A stretch of DNA of 64,000 bases from Robertkochia flava (GTDB lineage: Bacteria; Bacteroidota; Bacteroidia; Flavobacteriales; Flavobacteriaceae), in the NCBI RefSeq assembly GCF_020166515.1, contig NZ_JAINZT010000007.1, positions 310,001-374,000 of the forward strand, in the 5' to 3' direction. The number at the start of each line of letters is the position of its first letter. The stretch's first letter is position 1. The position numbers and the translations under genes are program-made. Shown here piece by piece: positions 44,675 to 53,109 of this stretch. Below the pieces are notes generated by a model that made no database searches, was not told the origin of the DNA, and saw only the letters and a list, made by a program, of their open reading frames with translations.

Positions 44675-45910
44675 TATCTTCTCTGCTACTCCTAAAGCCG
44701 CCCGTTCTCCCGATAGCATAGCCGCATTTAAGGACCCATTAAGCAGGTAGTCTCCTGCGAGAAATATGGTGGTAGTTAATTGGGTCTCCGAGGGAAGCAT
44801 TTCATAATGCAAACCGTTTAACTGCGGTAAGGCCTGCGATATGGAATAATGTTTAAGAAGGCTGAGCGTATCAATATTACATAGGGTTTTCAATTCATTT
44901 CGCACCTGATCTATGAGGTCCTGGGCTGATAACTGGTGTTCCTTTACAACAGTAACCGATAACAGATGACGCTCACCTTTAGAAATTGAAGGCAGGCTGG
45001 TATGGTAAAAAATATTATTGATCAGGGCATCCTTTTGGGCAATGAGTCCGATCAGGTGTTTTTTAATGCGGGGGGCGCCCGTTTCAAAATACAGGGTATC
45101 ACAGGATACCCATTGTATATCCTGATTCTTTAAATTGGAAACCAGCGGGCCGGCTGCCGTTGCTATAATGGTATAATCACTTTCCAGGGAGGTGCCGTCA
45201 GCGAGTACGATCTGGCCGTCTGACACCGACCGGGCTTTGGTGTTAAAAAGAAACCTGGTGTTTTTCAGCTGACCTTTTATCTGTTTCGGAATGGCTTCCA
45301 TCCCTGCTTTAGGGAGGGCAGCATATCCTTCTCCAAACATTTTGTACACAAACTCAAACATTCTGCTCGGGGTTTCCAGGCGCGGCTCCAGGAAGATACC
45401 GCCGAAGAATGGCCGGAAAAACTCTTCGATCATTTTTTCCGAAAACCCGAGATCCTGCAGGTACTGCATGGTGGTCTTTTCGGGTTTTTCGAATATTTCA
45501 GGTAAAGTACTTCTCTTTAGGCCACTGTTTAGCTTCAGCACTTTTATTTTATCTGCCAATGTCCCGGTTCCTGAGAAGAGGGTAGGCAGCAGGAGACGGA
45601 TATTGCGGAGAGGATCCCCGAGAACGTTTATTTTACCATCCTTAAAAATAGCCGCACCCGGGAGAAACCGCTGTAATTCCAGGGCCTCAAGATCTAAATA
45701 GTTTTGGGCCGCAGGGTAGGCGGTAAGCAGTACCTGGAAGCCGTGATCCAATTGATACCCATTTACGATATCGGTTTTCACCCTGCCCCCAACCCGGTCG
45801 GTGGCTTCTATCACCACCGGTTGATAACCATGTCTTTCAAGGATCAGGGCTGCAATGAGACCGCTGATCCCGGCTCCTATAATATGTATTTTATGATCTT
45901 TCTTTTCCAT
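44669..45910 (-). CDS. FAD-dependent oxidoreductase, protoporphyrinogen oxidase / phytoene desaturase-like
   Basis: The 413-residue flavoprotein has N-terminal IHIIGAGISGLIAALILERHGY, then RVGGRVKTD, and the C-terminal FAD signature IFLAGDYLLNGSLNAAMLSG. The fold fits NAD(P)/FAD-dependent amine-oxidase-like proteins; no specific substrate. The last few codons are covered by a heptamer repeat. A decayed copy of its 5' end is found at 46810-46864. Confidence 0.9.
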   Translation of the reverse strand: MEKKDHKIHIIGAGISGLIAALILERHGYQPVVIEATDRVGGRVKTDIVNGYQLDHGFQVLLTAYPAAQNYLDLEALELQRFLPGAAIFKDGKINVLGDPLRNIRLLLPTLFSGTGTLADKIKVLKLNSGLKRSTLPEIFEKPEKTTMQYLQDLGFSEKMIEEFFRPFFGGIFLEPRLETPSRMFEFVYKMFGEGYAALPKAGMEAIPKQIKGQLKNTRFLFNTKARSVSDGQIVLADGTSLESDYTIIATAAGPLVSNLKNQDIQWVSCDTLYFETGAPRIKKHLIGLIAQKDALINNIFYHTSLPSISKGERHLLSVTVVKEHQLSAQDLIDQVRNELKTLCNIDTLSLLKHYSISQALPQLNGLHYEMLPSETQLTTTIFLAGDYLLNGSLNAAMLSGERAALGVAEKIG

Positions 45911-46117
45911 AAATAACTATTAACAATGCCAGTATATCCTACTATGAATTTAACGGTTTTATTCGTTAGTACTACCATGTTTGAGGATATTCAAAAGAGT
46001 AGGGGCTTAATCTGAAAAGCTGAAAGAAAAGAGGATGTAGCCGGGAACCGGGGAAGGAAAGAATTAAAGATTTGGCAGTACAAGAATCAAACTGGTATGT
46101 ACTTGACCTTATTCCGG

Positions 46118-46726
46118 TTACTGATCCACCTGGTACCCCAGTTTTGCCAGGTATTCTTTACTCAAATACAGGATGTTCACATCGAGGGTTATGATCTTTT
46201 CAGGAGCATCCAGAGAATCGGTGGGTACTGTCGCAATTTCTTCGAGCACATCGAGCCCTTTTATGACCTGGCCAAAAATAGTATAATTTCCGTCCAGCCT
46301 TGGAATACCTTCTTTGTTATGTACAATGTAGAACTGACAGCCTGCCGATAACTTTTCCGGATTGTTATCACGGCCTGCACCAACAGCACCATAAATATGC
46401 TTCAGTTTGTTATTGAATTCCGGTTCGATCAGGTAGGGGGAATCACTGAATCCTTCCGGGGTATCCGGACAGCCACCTTGTATCACAAAATCTTTGATCA
46501 CCCGGTTAAAGCTCAAAGAATCCCAATAGTGTTCTTTGGCGAGCTTAATAAAATGATCCTTATGATTCGGGGTTTCATCATGAAGCCAAATAAGCATTTC
46601 CCCTTTCTCGGTAATAATCTGACCAATAGGATAGTTTTCGGTTTGCCCCTTTGTAACAGTTCCCGAAAAAAGGATTCCTGCTCCAAGGGTCAGGCAAAAG
46701 CTAATGGCAATGTAGAGGGTTCTCAA
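46118..46726 (-). CDS. Cyclophilin-type peptidyl-prolyl isomerase, exported
   Basis: The 202-residue protein has a signal peptide-like N-terminus ending VTKGQ. The cyclophilin core contains SFNRVIKDFVIQGGCPD, GAVGAGRDNNPEKLSAGCQFYIVHN and LDGNYTIFGQVIKGLDVLEEIA. It would assist folding in the periplasm. The probable start is TTG at 46726: an upstream in-frame TAA is present and no ATG occurs before residue 44. This is one of two TTG starts I see with real signal peptides. Confidence 0.88.
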   Translation of the reverse strand: MRTLYIAISFCLTLGAGILFSGTVTKGQTENYPIGQIITEKGEMLIWLHDETPNHKDHFIKLAKEHYWDSLSFNRVIKDFVIQGGCPDTPEGFSDSPYLIEPEFNNKLKHIYGAVGAGRDNNPEKLSAGCQFYIVHNKEGIPRLDGNYTIFGQVIKGLDVLEEIATVPTDSLDAPEKIITLDVNILYLSKEYLAKLGYQVDQ

Positions 46727-46809
46727 GAGCTTGATAAATTATAGGTTCGACTGACGTTGTGGTTTCTTGTTCAAGATAGGAAATAAGTGGTAAAGCCGAT
46801 GTATTCACG

Positions 46810-46864
46810 CATCCCTGTTCCTGTAATTTGTATTTTTTGATCTTTCTTCTCCACAGCTAATTAT
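46810..46864 (-). pseudogene. Decayed duplicate of the 5' end of the FAD oxidoreductase gene
   Basis: 46811-46864 matches 45867-45920 at 44 of 54 positions with no gaps (counted by hand). On the minus strand it starts GTG GAG AAG AAA GAT, versus ATG GAA AAG AAA GAT in the intact gene, and gives VEKKDQKIQITGTGM against MEKKDHKIHIIGAGI. After about 15 codons the similarity ends and the frame reaches TGA at 46771. It looks like a remnant of a second copy. Confidence 0.6.
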
Positions 46865-46973
46865 CTGTGAATTAAGGGAATGACACCACGAACTCAGAAG
46901 ATTTATTCTTGGTTTAGAATTTGAGCCGGTTTATCACTTGAGCAGGAGCGTTTATAATTGTTACTACTAGTGC

Positions 46974-46995
46974 TCACATGTGACCTATCACGTGA
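46974..46995. promoter_or_regulatory. TCAC/GTGA palindrome cluster upstream of the M49-like gene
   Basis: TCACATGTGA (46974-46983) and TCACGTGA (46988-46995) are perfect palindromes 4 bases apart, with a related TCACTTGA about 40 bases earlier. They lie 53-74 bases before the ATG and could be operator sites. No cognate regulator is identifiable. Confidence 0.35.
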
Positions 46996-47047
46996 AACTT
47001 TATTTTTTCGTAATTTTCAGAGACAATTAATAACAATCAAAAACGCC

Positions 47048-48697
47048 ATGAAAAAACTGATCCTGACCGGGTTAATCCTGAGTCTTGTTGCCTGCCAATC
47101 AAAAAAGGGAGAGCAAAAAAGCGATGATACCACCAATGATACCACCACCATGAATCCTATAGAGCAAAAAGTGGATGAATTTGCCGAGTTCACTTTGACA
47201 ACCGATTTATCCGTCCTCAGTGAAAAGGAAAAGCAAATGTTACCCCTGCTCATTGAGGCCGCGCAGATCATGGATAAACTGTTCTGGAAAGAGGCCTATG
47301 GCCATAAGGATTCCTTATTGGCGAATATAGGACCTGCAGAAAAAGCCTTTGCTAAAATAAATTATGGCCCCTGGGAGCGCCTAAATAATGACAAGCCCTT
47401 TATAGAAGGAGTAGGGCCAAAGCCGGAAGGAGCACAGTTTTATCCGGAAGATATTACCAAGGAAGAATTTGAAGCCTGGGACAACCCCGACAAGGCAAAC
47501 GCCTACTCTTTTGTGAGAAGAGATGAGCAAGGAGAACTCTACCTGGAACCCTATCACGAGGCGTTTAAGGAAGAAGTGACCAAGGCTGCCGGTCTGCTGC
47601 AGCAAGCGGCCGGGCTCGCTGAAGAAGAAGGACTTAAAAAGTATTTGACGTTAAGGGCTGAGGCCTTGTTGAATGATGAATACCTGGAGTCTGATATGGC
47701 CTGGATGGATATGAAGAACAATACCATTGATATTGTAATCGGTCCGATTGAGAATTATGAAGACAAGCTCTATAATTACCGTAACGCACATGAGGCTTAT
47801 GTTCTTATTAAGGACAAGTCCTGGAGCGAGCGGTTGGAGAAGTACGCTTCTTTCTTACCCGAGTTACAAAAGGGATTACCTGTTGATGAGGCCTATAAAA
47901 AAGAAATGCCCGGAACCTCTTCCCAGTTAAATGCCTATGATGTGGTTTATTATGCCGGAGATTGTAATGCGGGAAGTAAAACCATCGCGATCAACCTGCC
48001 TAATGATGAAAGGGTGCAGCTTGAAAAAGGATCCAGAAGATTACAGTTAAAGAACGCTATGAGAGCTAAATTTGACAAGATCCTGGAGCCGATTTCGGAG
48101 GTTCTGGTTACTGAGGAGCAACGAAAGCATATTACCTTCGACGCCTTTTTTGCCAATACCATGTTTCATGAGGTTGCCCACGGATTGGGTATTAAAAATA
48201 CGATCGACGGAAGTGGGACCGTCAGGGAGGCACTTAAGGAAAAGGGATCAGCCCTGGAAGAGGGTAAGGCCGACATTCTGGGTTTATACATGGTAACTAA
48301 ATTGCATGAGATGGGGGAAATTGAAGGGGAACTCATGGTTTACTATGTGACCTTTATGGCTGGGATCTTCCGTTCGGTACGTTTTGGAGCGGCCAGTGCT
48401 CATGGCCAGGCGAATATGGTGCGTTTTAACTATTTCCAGGATATGAATGCCTTTAGTTTTGATCAGGCCACCGGACAGTATGCGGTGAATTTCGAGAATT
48501 TCCAGCAGGCCATGAATGCACTGTCAGAGACAATACTGACCCTTCAGGGAGATGGCGACTATGAAGGGGTAACCCAACTTTTTGAAGAAATGGGGCACGT
48601 GAGCCCTGAACTGCAAAATGCCCTCGACAGGGTATCAGAGGCCGGTATTCCAAGGGATATAGTTTTTGAACAGGGTACAGCGGTATTAGGCTTGTAA
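47048..48697 (+). CDS. M49 (dipeptidyl-peptidase III)-like zinc metallopeptidase, lipoprotein
   Basis: The 549-residue protein has lipobox LVAC (Cys16) when the ATG at 47048 is used. It contains HEVAHG with zinc ligands H374 and H378 and catalytic Glu375. EEGKAD (404-409) corresponds to the second M49 motif EExxxE/D. Classical DPP III has HEXXGH; this family has HEXXHG, a shortened site. The substrate is likely oligopeptides. It is the last gene before the mannan locus and ends at a terminator. Confidence 0.87.
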   Translation: MKKLILTGLILSLVACQSKKGEQKSDDTTNDTTTMNPIEQKVDEFAEFTLTTDLSVLSEKEKQMLPLLIEAAQIMDKLFWKEAYGHKDSLLANIGPAEKAFAKINYGPWERLNNDKPFIEGVGPKPEGAQFYPEDITKEEFEAWDNPDKANAYSFVRRDEQGELYLEPYHEAFKEEVTKAAGLLQQAAGLAEEEGLKKYLTLRAEALLNDEYLESDMAWMDMKNNTIDIVIGPIENYEDKLYNYRNAHEAYVLIKDKSWSERLEKYASFLPELQKGLPVDEAYKKEMPGTSSQLNAYDVVYYAGDCNAGSKTIAINLPNDERVQLEKGSRRLQLKNAMRAKFDKILEPISEVLVTEEQRKHITFDAFFANTMFHEVAHGLGIKNTIDGSGTVREALKEKGSALEEGKADILGLYMVTKLHEMGEIEGELMVYYVTFMAGIFRSVRFGAASAHGQANMVRFNYFQDMNAFSFDQATGQYAVNFENFQQAMNALSETILTLQGDGDYEGVTQLFEEMGHVSPELQNALDRVSEAGIPRDIVFEQGTAVLGL

Positions 48698-48718
48698 GGA
48701 GAATTCATTTCAGAAGAA

Positions 48719-48752
48719 TAAAAAACCGATGCTTTAAAGTATCGGTTTTTTT
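48719..48752. terminator. Bidirectional terminator between M49-like gene and mannan locus
   Basis: AAAAACCGAT (48721-48730) and ATCGGTTTTT (48741-48750) form a 10-bp stem with a 10-base loop that can pair further (CTTTAAAG). A-run and T-run flank both sides. It also marks the end of the minus-strand mannan locus. Confidence 0.88.
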
Positions 48753-48903
48753 GGTTAGTGATTGATTGGGAGGTTTTCATTTTGATTTCCATGATACTGT
48801 GGTTTCCATCGCGATCAATGGGATTACGACATGTTATGCGGAGCGTCCTGTGGGTATTTTGACCGCAATTAACGGGGCTGAAAGATTACAGATGATGGAA
48901 TGA

Positions 48904-49875
48904 CTATATATAGACTTCCAGAATTCTGGCGGACTCAGACTTCAGGCGTATTTTCTTGATACAAGCCGGTATAAGAATGATTTCTCCGGTATTTAGCGCA
49001 AAGGTCTCATTATTCCAATATAATTCTAAAGACCCTTCAACGCAGATATAGATCACAAATGAGTCCAGGTGCCTGAAATCCTTATTTATCAGGCCTTCCA
49101 ATACTACAATATCAGATTTAAAATGAGCTGTGTGCACCAATTTGCACGATGTATTTGCATTGGTAGTATAGGTGGTCTTATACGCTTTGGGAAGATGATA
49201 ATCTAAGGCGTCCAGGGCCAGATCGGTATGCAATTCTCTTTTTGTTTTAGATACGGGATCAACACGGTCGTAATCGTAAATACGGTAAGTGATATCGGAA
49301 GGTTGCTGAATTTCTGCTAATAGTACTCCGGCCCCTATGGCGTGTATTCTTCCGGAAGGAATGAAGTACGTATCACCTTTGGATACTCTTTCGGTGTTTA
49401 ATACCTCGAGTACCGTTCCACGGGCAATATGCCGGGAGCATTCGTTCTTTTCTATGAGTTTATTAAAACCAACAATGAGCTCCGCAGTCTCGTCTGCCTG
49501 CATGATATACCACATTTCGTTTTTTCCAGGGGAATTGTGACGTTGTTTCGCTAAAATATCATTTGGATGAACCTGAACGGATAACGGAGCCTGTGCATCA
49601 ATGAATTTTATAAGTAAGGGGAATTCATCACCAAACGCAGTATATACCATGGAGCCTACAAAATCAGCTTGATAATCTGTAATCAGTTCGCTGAGAGTAC
49701 GTCCTTTAAGTGCGCCATTGGAGACGTGCGTTTCCATTCCCTGAATCCCGGAAATCTCCCAGGACTCTCCGATGTTATTTTCTGTATAATTTTTATTAAG
49801 CTTTGTTTTTAGTTTTTCACCTCCCCAAATCCGATAGCAAAAAACAGGGTCAAATTTTAATGGATACAGTTTCAT
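48904..49875 (-). CDS. manA: Mannose-6-phosphate isomerase (class I)
   Basis: The 323-residue cytoplasmic zinc cupin of the short ManA type has N-terminal KFDPVFCYRIWGGEKL, metal ligands in QVHPND and NEMWYI, and GRIHAIG carrying the catalytic region. It converts mannose-6-phosphate to fructose-6-phosphate. As the last gene of the mannan locus, 23 bases after the GH5 gene, it channels mannose from the phosphorolytic pathway into glycolysis. The phosphomannomutase step must be encoded elsewhere. Confidence 0.94.
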   Translation of the reverse strand: MKLYPLKFDPVFCYRIWGGEKLKTKLNKNYTENNIGESWEISGIQGMETHVSNGALKGRTLSELITDYQADFVGSMVYTAFGDEFPLLIKFIDAQAPLSVQVHPNDILAKQRHNSPGKNEMWYIMQADETAELIVGFNKLIEKNECSRHIARGTVLEVLNTERVSKGDTYFIPSGRIHAIGAGVLLAEIQQPSDITYRIYDYDRVDPVSKTKRELHTDLALDALDYHLPKAYKTTYTTNANTSCKLVHTAHFKSDIVVLEGLINKDFRHLDSFVIYICVEGSLELYWNNETFALNTGEIILIPACIKKIRLKSESARILEVYI

Positions 49876-49898
49876 TTCAAAGGTTGGATGAAAATGGA

Positions 49899-51731
49899 TT
49901 AATTATAGGTGATCAAAACCCTGCCAAGTTGAGCCTGGTTATTAAATTCTATTTTCAAAAATTGTGTGGAGTTCAGAACATTGGATACCTCATAAAGTTT
50001 GGCATTCCAATACCCATAATCGCCTTCTCCTGAATTTTTTCCGGATACATCTGATTGTAAACCCTGAAAATCTGCACCATCATGGGAGGCCAGTAATTTC
50101 AATCCTTTTTCTGAAGAGGTTTCGAAAGCATAAATTTTAATTTCCTTGATGTTTCCGGGAACAAAGTATATTATTTCACTATTGGCCTTCCCCTGAATAC
50201 GGTCTGTGTCTTCTTTAAACTTCCTGTCGTCTCCTGTCTCAAGGGTAAGGTCTTTATATGAATAAAGAGTCATCAGGTTATTCATTTCATCGATCAAAGC
50301 TTTTTCTCTAACTGTGATAGGGCCGATGGTATTGGATAAGGGCGATACCCCGGAAGCGTTCAGCGCTTCGGCTCTGTAGAAATAAGTCTTCCCTAATTCT
50401 GCAAGGCGATCATTAAACAGTGATGAATATTGAACTTTAGCATCACAAACATTATAACCAATTTGCTCCCAGGGACCTTTTTCTGATTCTGACCGATAGA
50501 TGTTATATCCGGTGGCACCGGCAGATCCTTGCCAGGAGATGGAATATACATTTTCAGAGGGTAAAAGGGTAGGAGCCTCCGGAACAGGAAGATCGGGAGG
50601 TGTTGTCCCATTAATTTCATAGGCCTTTCTTCTCATTAGGGCGAGTAATCCTTTTTCGTCATAGGCATTACCTGAATTAAAACCGGGCCAATGATATGAT
50701 TTATAGAGGCCATGTCCCACAGGTTCGGAATGCCAGTAAAACCCTCCTTCGCGCCGGTGAGATCTGATGCTCCAATTTAAGGTTCCGGCTATTTGCTCGT
50801 TGGCAATGATATAATCGTATATCCGTTCATGGGCAGAGGTACTTTCAAACCCTAATTCACCAAGGATATAGGGTTTTCTACCTTGGATGATATCGAGGTT
50901 AACTTTAATGTTTTCTAATTGACGGAGGGGGTCTCTTTCGTAATGATGTGAAGATAGAATGTCAATATTAGGGTCCTCAACAGATTCTTCATGTACATAC
51001 CTGTAATCATCTACGGCATGAAATCCGTCCATTAACAGGTGATTCGAATCGATCTCTTTGATGTATGCGGCGATTTCCTTTACCCAGGGATAAGGAGACA
51101 TCAATTCATTTCCTGTTTCCCAGCAAAGAATTGCTTTGTCATCTTTGTATTTAATCCCCGTTAAAGTATTGATCCGGTTAAGGGTGAATTCAATGGTTTT
51201 TTTGAAATCATTAATTAGTTGTTTATCGGTCCAGAAGTCCTCGGGATTTTTACCTCTGAAAGCAGCATACTGTGGGACTCCTCCCATCCATTTCCAGTTA
51301 TTGGAGAGCGAAAAAATGATGCGTATTTCCATTTCATTGGCGATCTTCAGCATCAGGTCATTCACTTCAAAAGCTTCCTCTACAAACTCTCCCGGACCAG
51401 TAATGAAGGTTGGATTATTGGGCTCGTCTTCTCTTTTAACAGGAAGGGTATAAATTCGAATGACCTTCCCACCCATTTGTTTCACAGTTTTGAAAGCATC
51501 CCTGATTTCATATTCATCAGGATACCTGTAGGGCCCTTCAGCAGAAAAACTTAATTCGTCTTCAACATAGTTCAGGTTTGGAACATTCATGGAGATAAAG
51601 CGAAACTCCTGATCCCCATCCATGAGCATATGTCCGTTTTTAGTTATAAAATTTTCAAAACCCGATTCTTCAGGCCTGGAACAGCTAAAAATAAAGGAGG
51701 TAATTACTAATAAGAATAGTATTTGTTTCAT
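49899..51731 (-). CDS. GH5-like endo-beta-mannanase lipoprotein with C-terminal FN3 domain
   Basis: The 610-residue protein starts at ATG 51731, with lipobox FSC (Cys17), so it is on the outer membrane. The catalytic (beta/alpha)8 domain has the acid/base Glu209 in WETGNE and nucleophile Glu292 in LGELGFE, as in GH5 family mannanases. An FN3 domain (about 405-500) and a C-terminal beta-sandwich follow. Classification as GH5_7 mannanase is a hypothesis supported by the flanking mannobiose genes. It starts 5 bases after the MFS stop. Confidence 0.86.
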   Translation of the reverse strand: MKQILFLLVITSFIFSCSRPEESGFENFITKNGHMLMDGDQEFRFISMNVPNLNYVEDELSFSAEGPYRYPDEYEIRDAFKTVKQMGGKVIRIYTLPVKREDEPNNPTFITGPGEFVEEAFEVNDLMLKIANEMEIRIIFSLSNNWKWMGGVPQYAAFRGKNPEDFWTDKQLINDFKKTIEFTLNRINTLTGIKYKDDKAILCWETGNELMSPYPWVKEIAAYIKEIDSNHLLMDGFHAVDDYRYVHEESVEDPNIDILSSHHYERDPLRQLENIKVNLDIIQGRKPYILGELGFESTSAHERIYDYIIANEQIAGTLNWSIRSHRREGGFYWHSEPVGHGLYKSYHWPGFNSGNAYDEKGLLALMRRKAYEINGTTPPDLPVPEAPTLLPSENVYSISWQGSAGATGYNIYRSESEKGPWEQIGYNVCDAKVQYSSLFNDRLAELGKTYFYRAEALNASGVSPLSNTIGPITVREKALIDEMNNLMTLYSYKDLTLETGDDRKFKEDTDRIQGKANSEIIYFVPGNIKEIKIYAFETSSEKGLKLLASHDGADFQGLQSDVSGKNSGEGDYGYWNAKLYEVSNVLNSTQFLKIEFNNQAQLGRVLITYN

Positions 51732-51735
51732 GATC

Positions 51736-53109
51736 TTAAAATCGTCTTGCTGCCAGGGTGCTGGTGATACCATCCATTACCGTGTCATTCAGTTTATAAG
51801 TTGATAATACAAGCGAAGCCAGTAGTGCCCCTAAGGCAGGGTAAATGCTCATCATCATTTTAATACCTTCTAAGGATTCTGCCGATTGTTGTGTATTGGC
51901 TTCAAAGCCGTAAATAGCCAATAACCACCCTGTAACAGCACCCCCAAGGGTCCAGCCCAGTTTTTGTGACATCGAAGAAGAGGAAAACACCAGGCCTGTG
52001 GCTCTTCTACCGGTTTTCCATTCAGAATAATCAGCGATGTCGGCGTACATGGACCATATTAAGGGTAAAACTACTCCGGCAGAGAGGCCAATGATCAGAT
52101 TGAAGGCAAAGATGACCCCTACGGCCTCTGGGTCGACCCAATAAAAGAGAAAGCTAAATATAGATGAGATGAGCATGGAGGCAATGAATGTGCTCTTCTT
52201 TCCAAATTTTGCTGAAACAGGTTTTGCCAAAAGAACTCCTAACAGGTTAGCTACCAGCCATAGGGTCATATAGGCTCCTGCCAGTTTATCCCATTCCACT
52301 AATCCTACAATGGGTAAATTTTGATCTTCGGTGAGGTATTTAAAATAAAACATGATACTACCATCACGAAGAGAGTTAAATATTAAAACGGCGACCCCGG
52401 CTCCCAGCATGATAAACCATTGACCGTTTTTTGCCAGGTCCTTTAAATCATTTGCGATGGAAGATTTTTGAGTTAATGGTGCAACACGCTCCCGGGTCCA
52501 TTTATAGGTCATGATAAAAAAGATGGCGGCTATAACGGCATAAACCGCTACGGTAAGTTGATAGCTTTGAGCTTCGTTTGAGCTAAAGCTTTCGAAAAAA
52601 TCCAACAAATAGGGTACGGTGGCAGTCATAAAGATTCCTCCGGAGTAAGCTCCGATAAACCTGAAAGAAGCTAAGGATGTACGTTCTTTCGTATCGGAAG
52701 TCATAACTCCCATTAAGGATGAATAAGGAACATTAATGGCGGTATATATCATCATCATCAGGGTATAAGTAACGTAAGCATAAATGAGCTTACCAGACGG
52801 GCTGAAATCGAAAGTTGAAAAGGTCAGCACCCCTATTATCCCGAACGGAATGGCTATCCATAACAGATAAGGTCTGAATTTCCCCTTTTTAGTATTAGTC
52901 CTGTCTGCAATGATACCCATGATAGGATCATTCAGACCGTCCCATAATCGGGTAAGTAAAAACATGGTACCCACAGAGGCAGGAGAAAGCTCCACCACAT
53001 CGGTGTAGTAAATCATAAGAAACATGGAGAAGAGTTTCCAAAACATGGAGGAGGCAAAGTCTCCAAATCCATAGCCTACTTTACCTTTAAGTCTTAAGGT
53101 GTCTTGCAT
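51736..53109 (-). CDS. GPH-family sugar:cation symporter (MFS)
   Basis: The 457-residue inner-membrane protein has about 12 helices. The GPH (glycoside-pentoside-hexuronide) family signature is KVGYGFGDFASSMFW at the start, then LLTRLWDGLNDPIMGIIADRT (D-G-x-x-D-P). It probably imports mannobiose or mannosylglucose. Its ATG overlaps the end of the epimerase gene by 16 bases. Confidence 0.93.
   Translation of the reverse strand: MQDTLRLKGKVGYGFGDFASSMFWKLFSMFLMIYYTDVVELSPASVGTMFLLTRLWDGLNDPIMGIIADRTNTKKGKFRPYLLWIAIPFGIIGVLTFSTFDFSPSGKLIYAYVTYTLMMMIYTAINVPYSSLMGVMTSDTKERTSLASFRFIGAYSGGIFMTATVPYLLDFFESFSSNEAQSYQLTVAVYAVIAAIFFIMTYKWTRERVAPLTQKSSIANDLKDLAKNGQWFIMLGAGVAVLIFNSLRDGSIMFYFKYLTEDQNLPIVGLVEWDKLAGAYMTLWLVANLLGVLLAKPVSAKFGKKSTFIASMLISSIFSFLFYWVDPEAVGVIFAFNLIIGLSAGVVLPLIWSMYADIADYSEWKTGRRATGLVFSSSSMSQKLGWTLGGAVTGWLLAIYGFEANTQQSAESLEGIKMMMSIYPALGALLASLVLSTYKLNDTVMDGITSTLAARRF

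Larger units (their letters stand above)
46727..47047. other. Gap between the PPIase and M49-like genes
   Basis: This 321-base gap between divergent genes contains the pseudogene remnant (46810-46864) and the TCAC/GTGA palindromes (46974-46995). An in-frame extension of the M49-like gene from 46958 is open but does not begin with a lipoprotein signal, so it is not used. Confidence 0.6.

Noticed and set aside
46958-47047. Upstream extension of the M49-like gene
   Set aside because: The extension would hide the lipoprotein signal that begins at ATG 47048.
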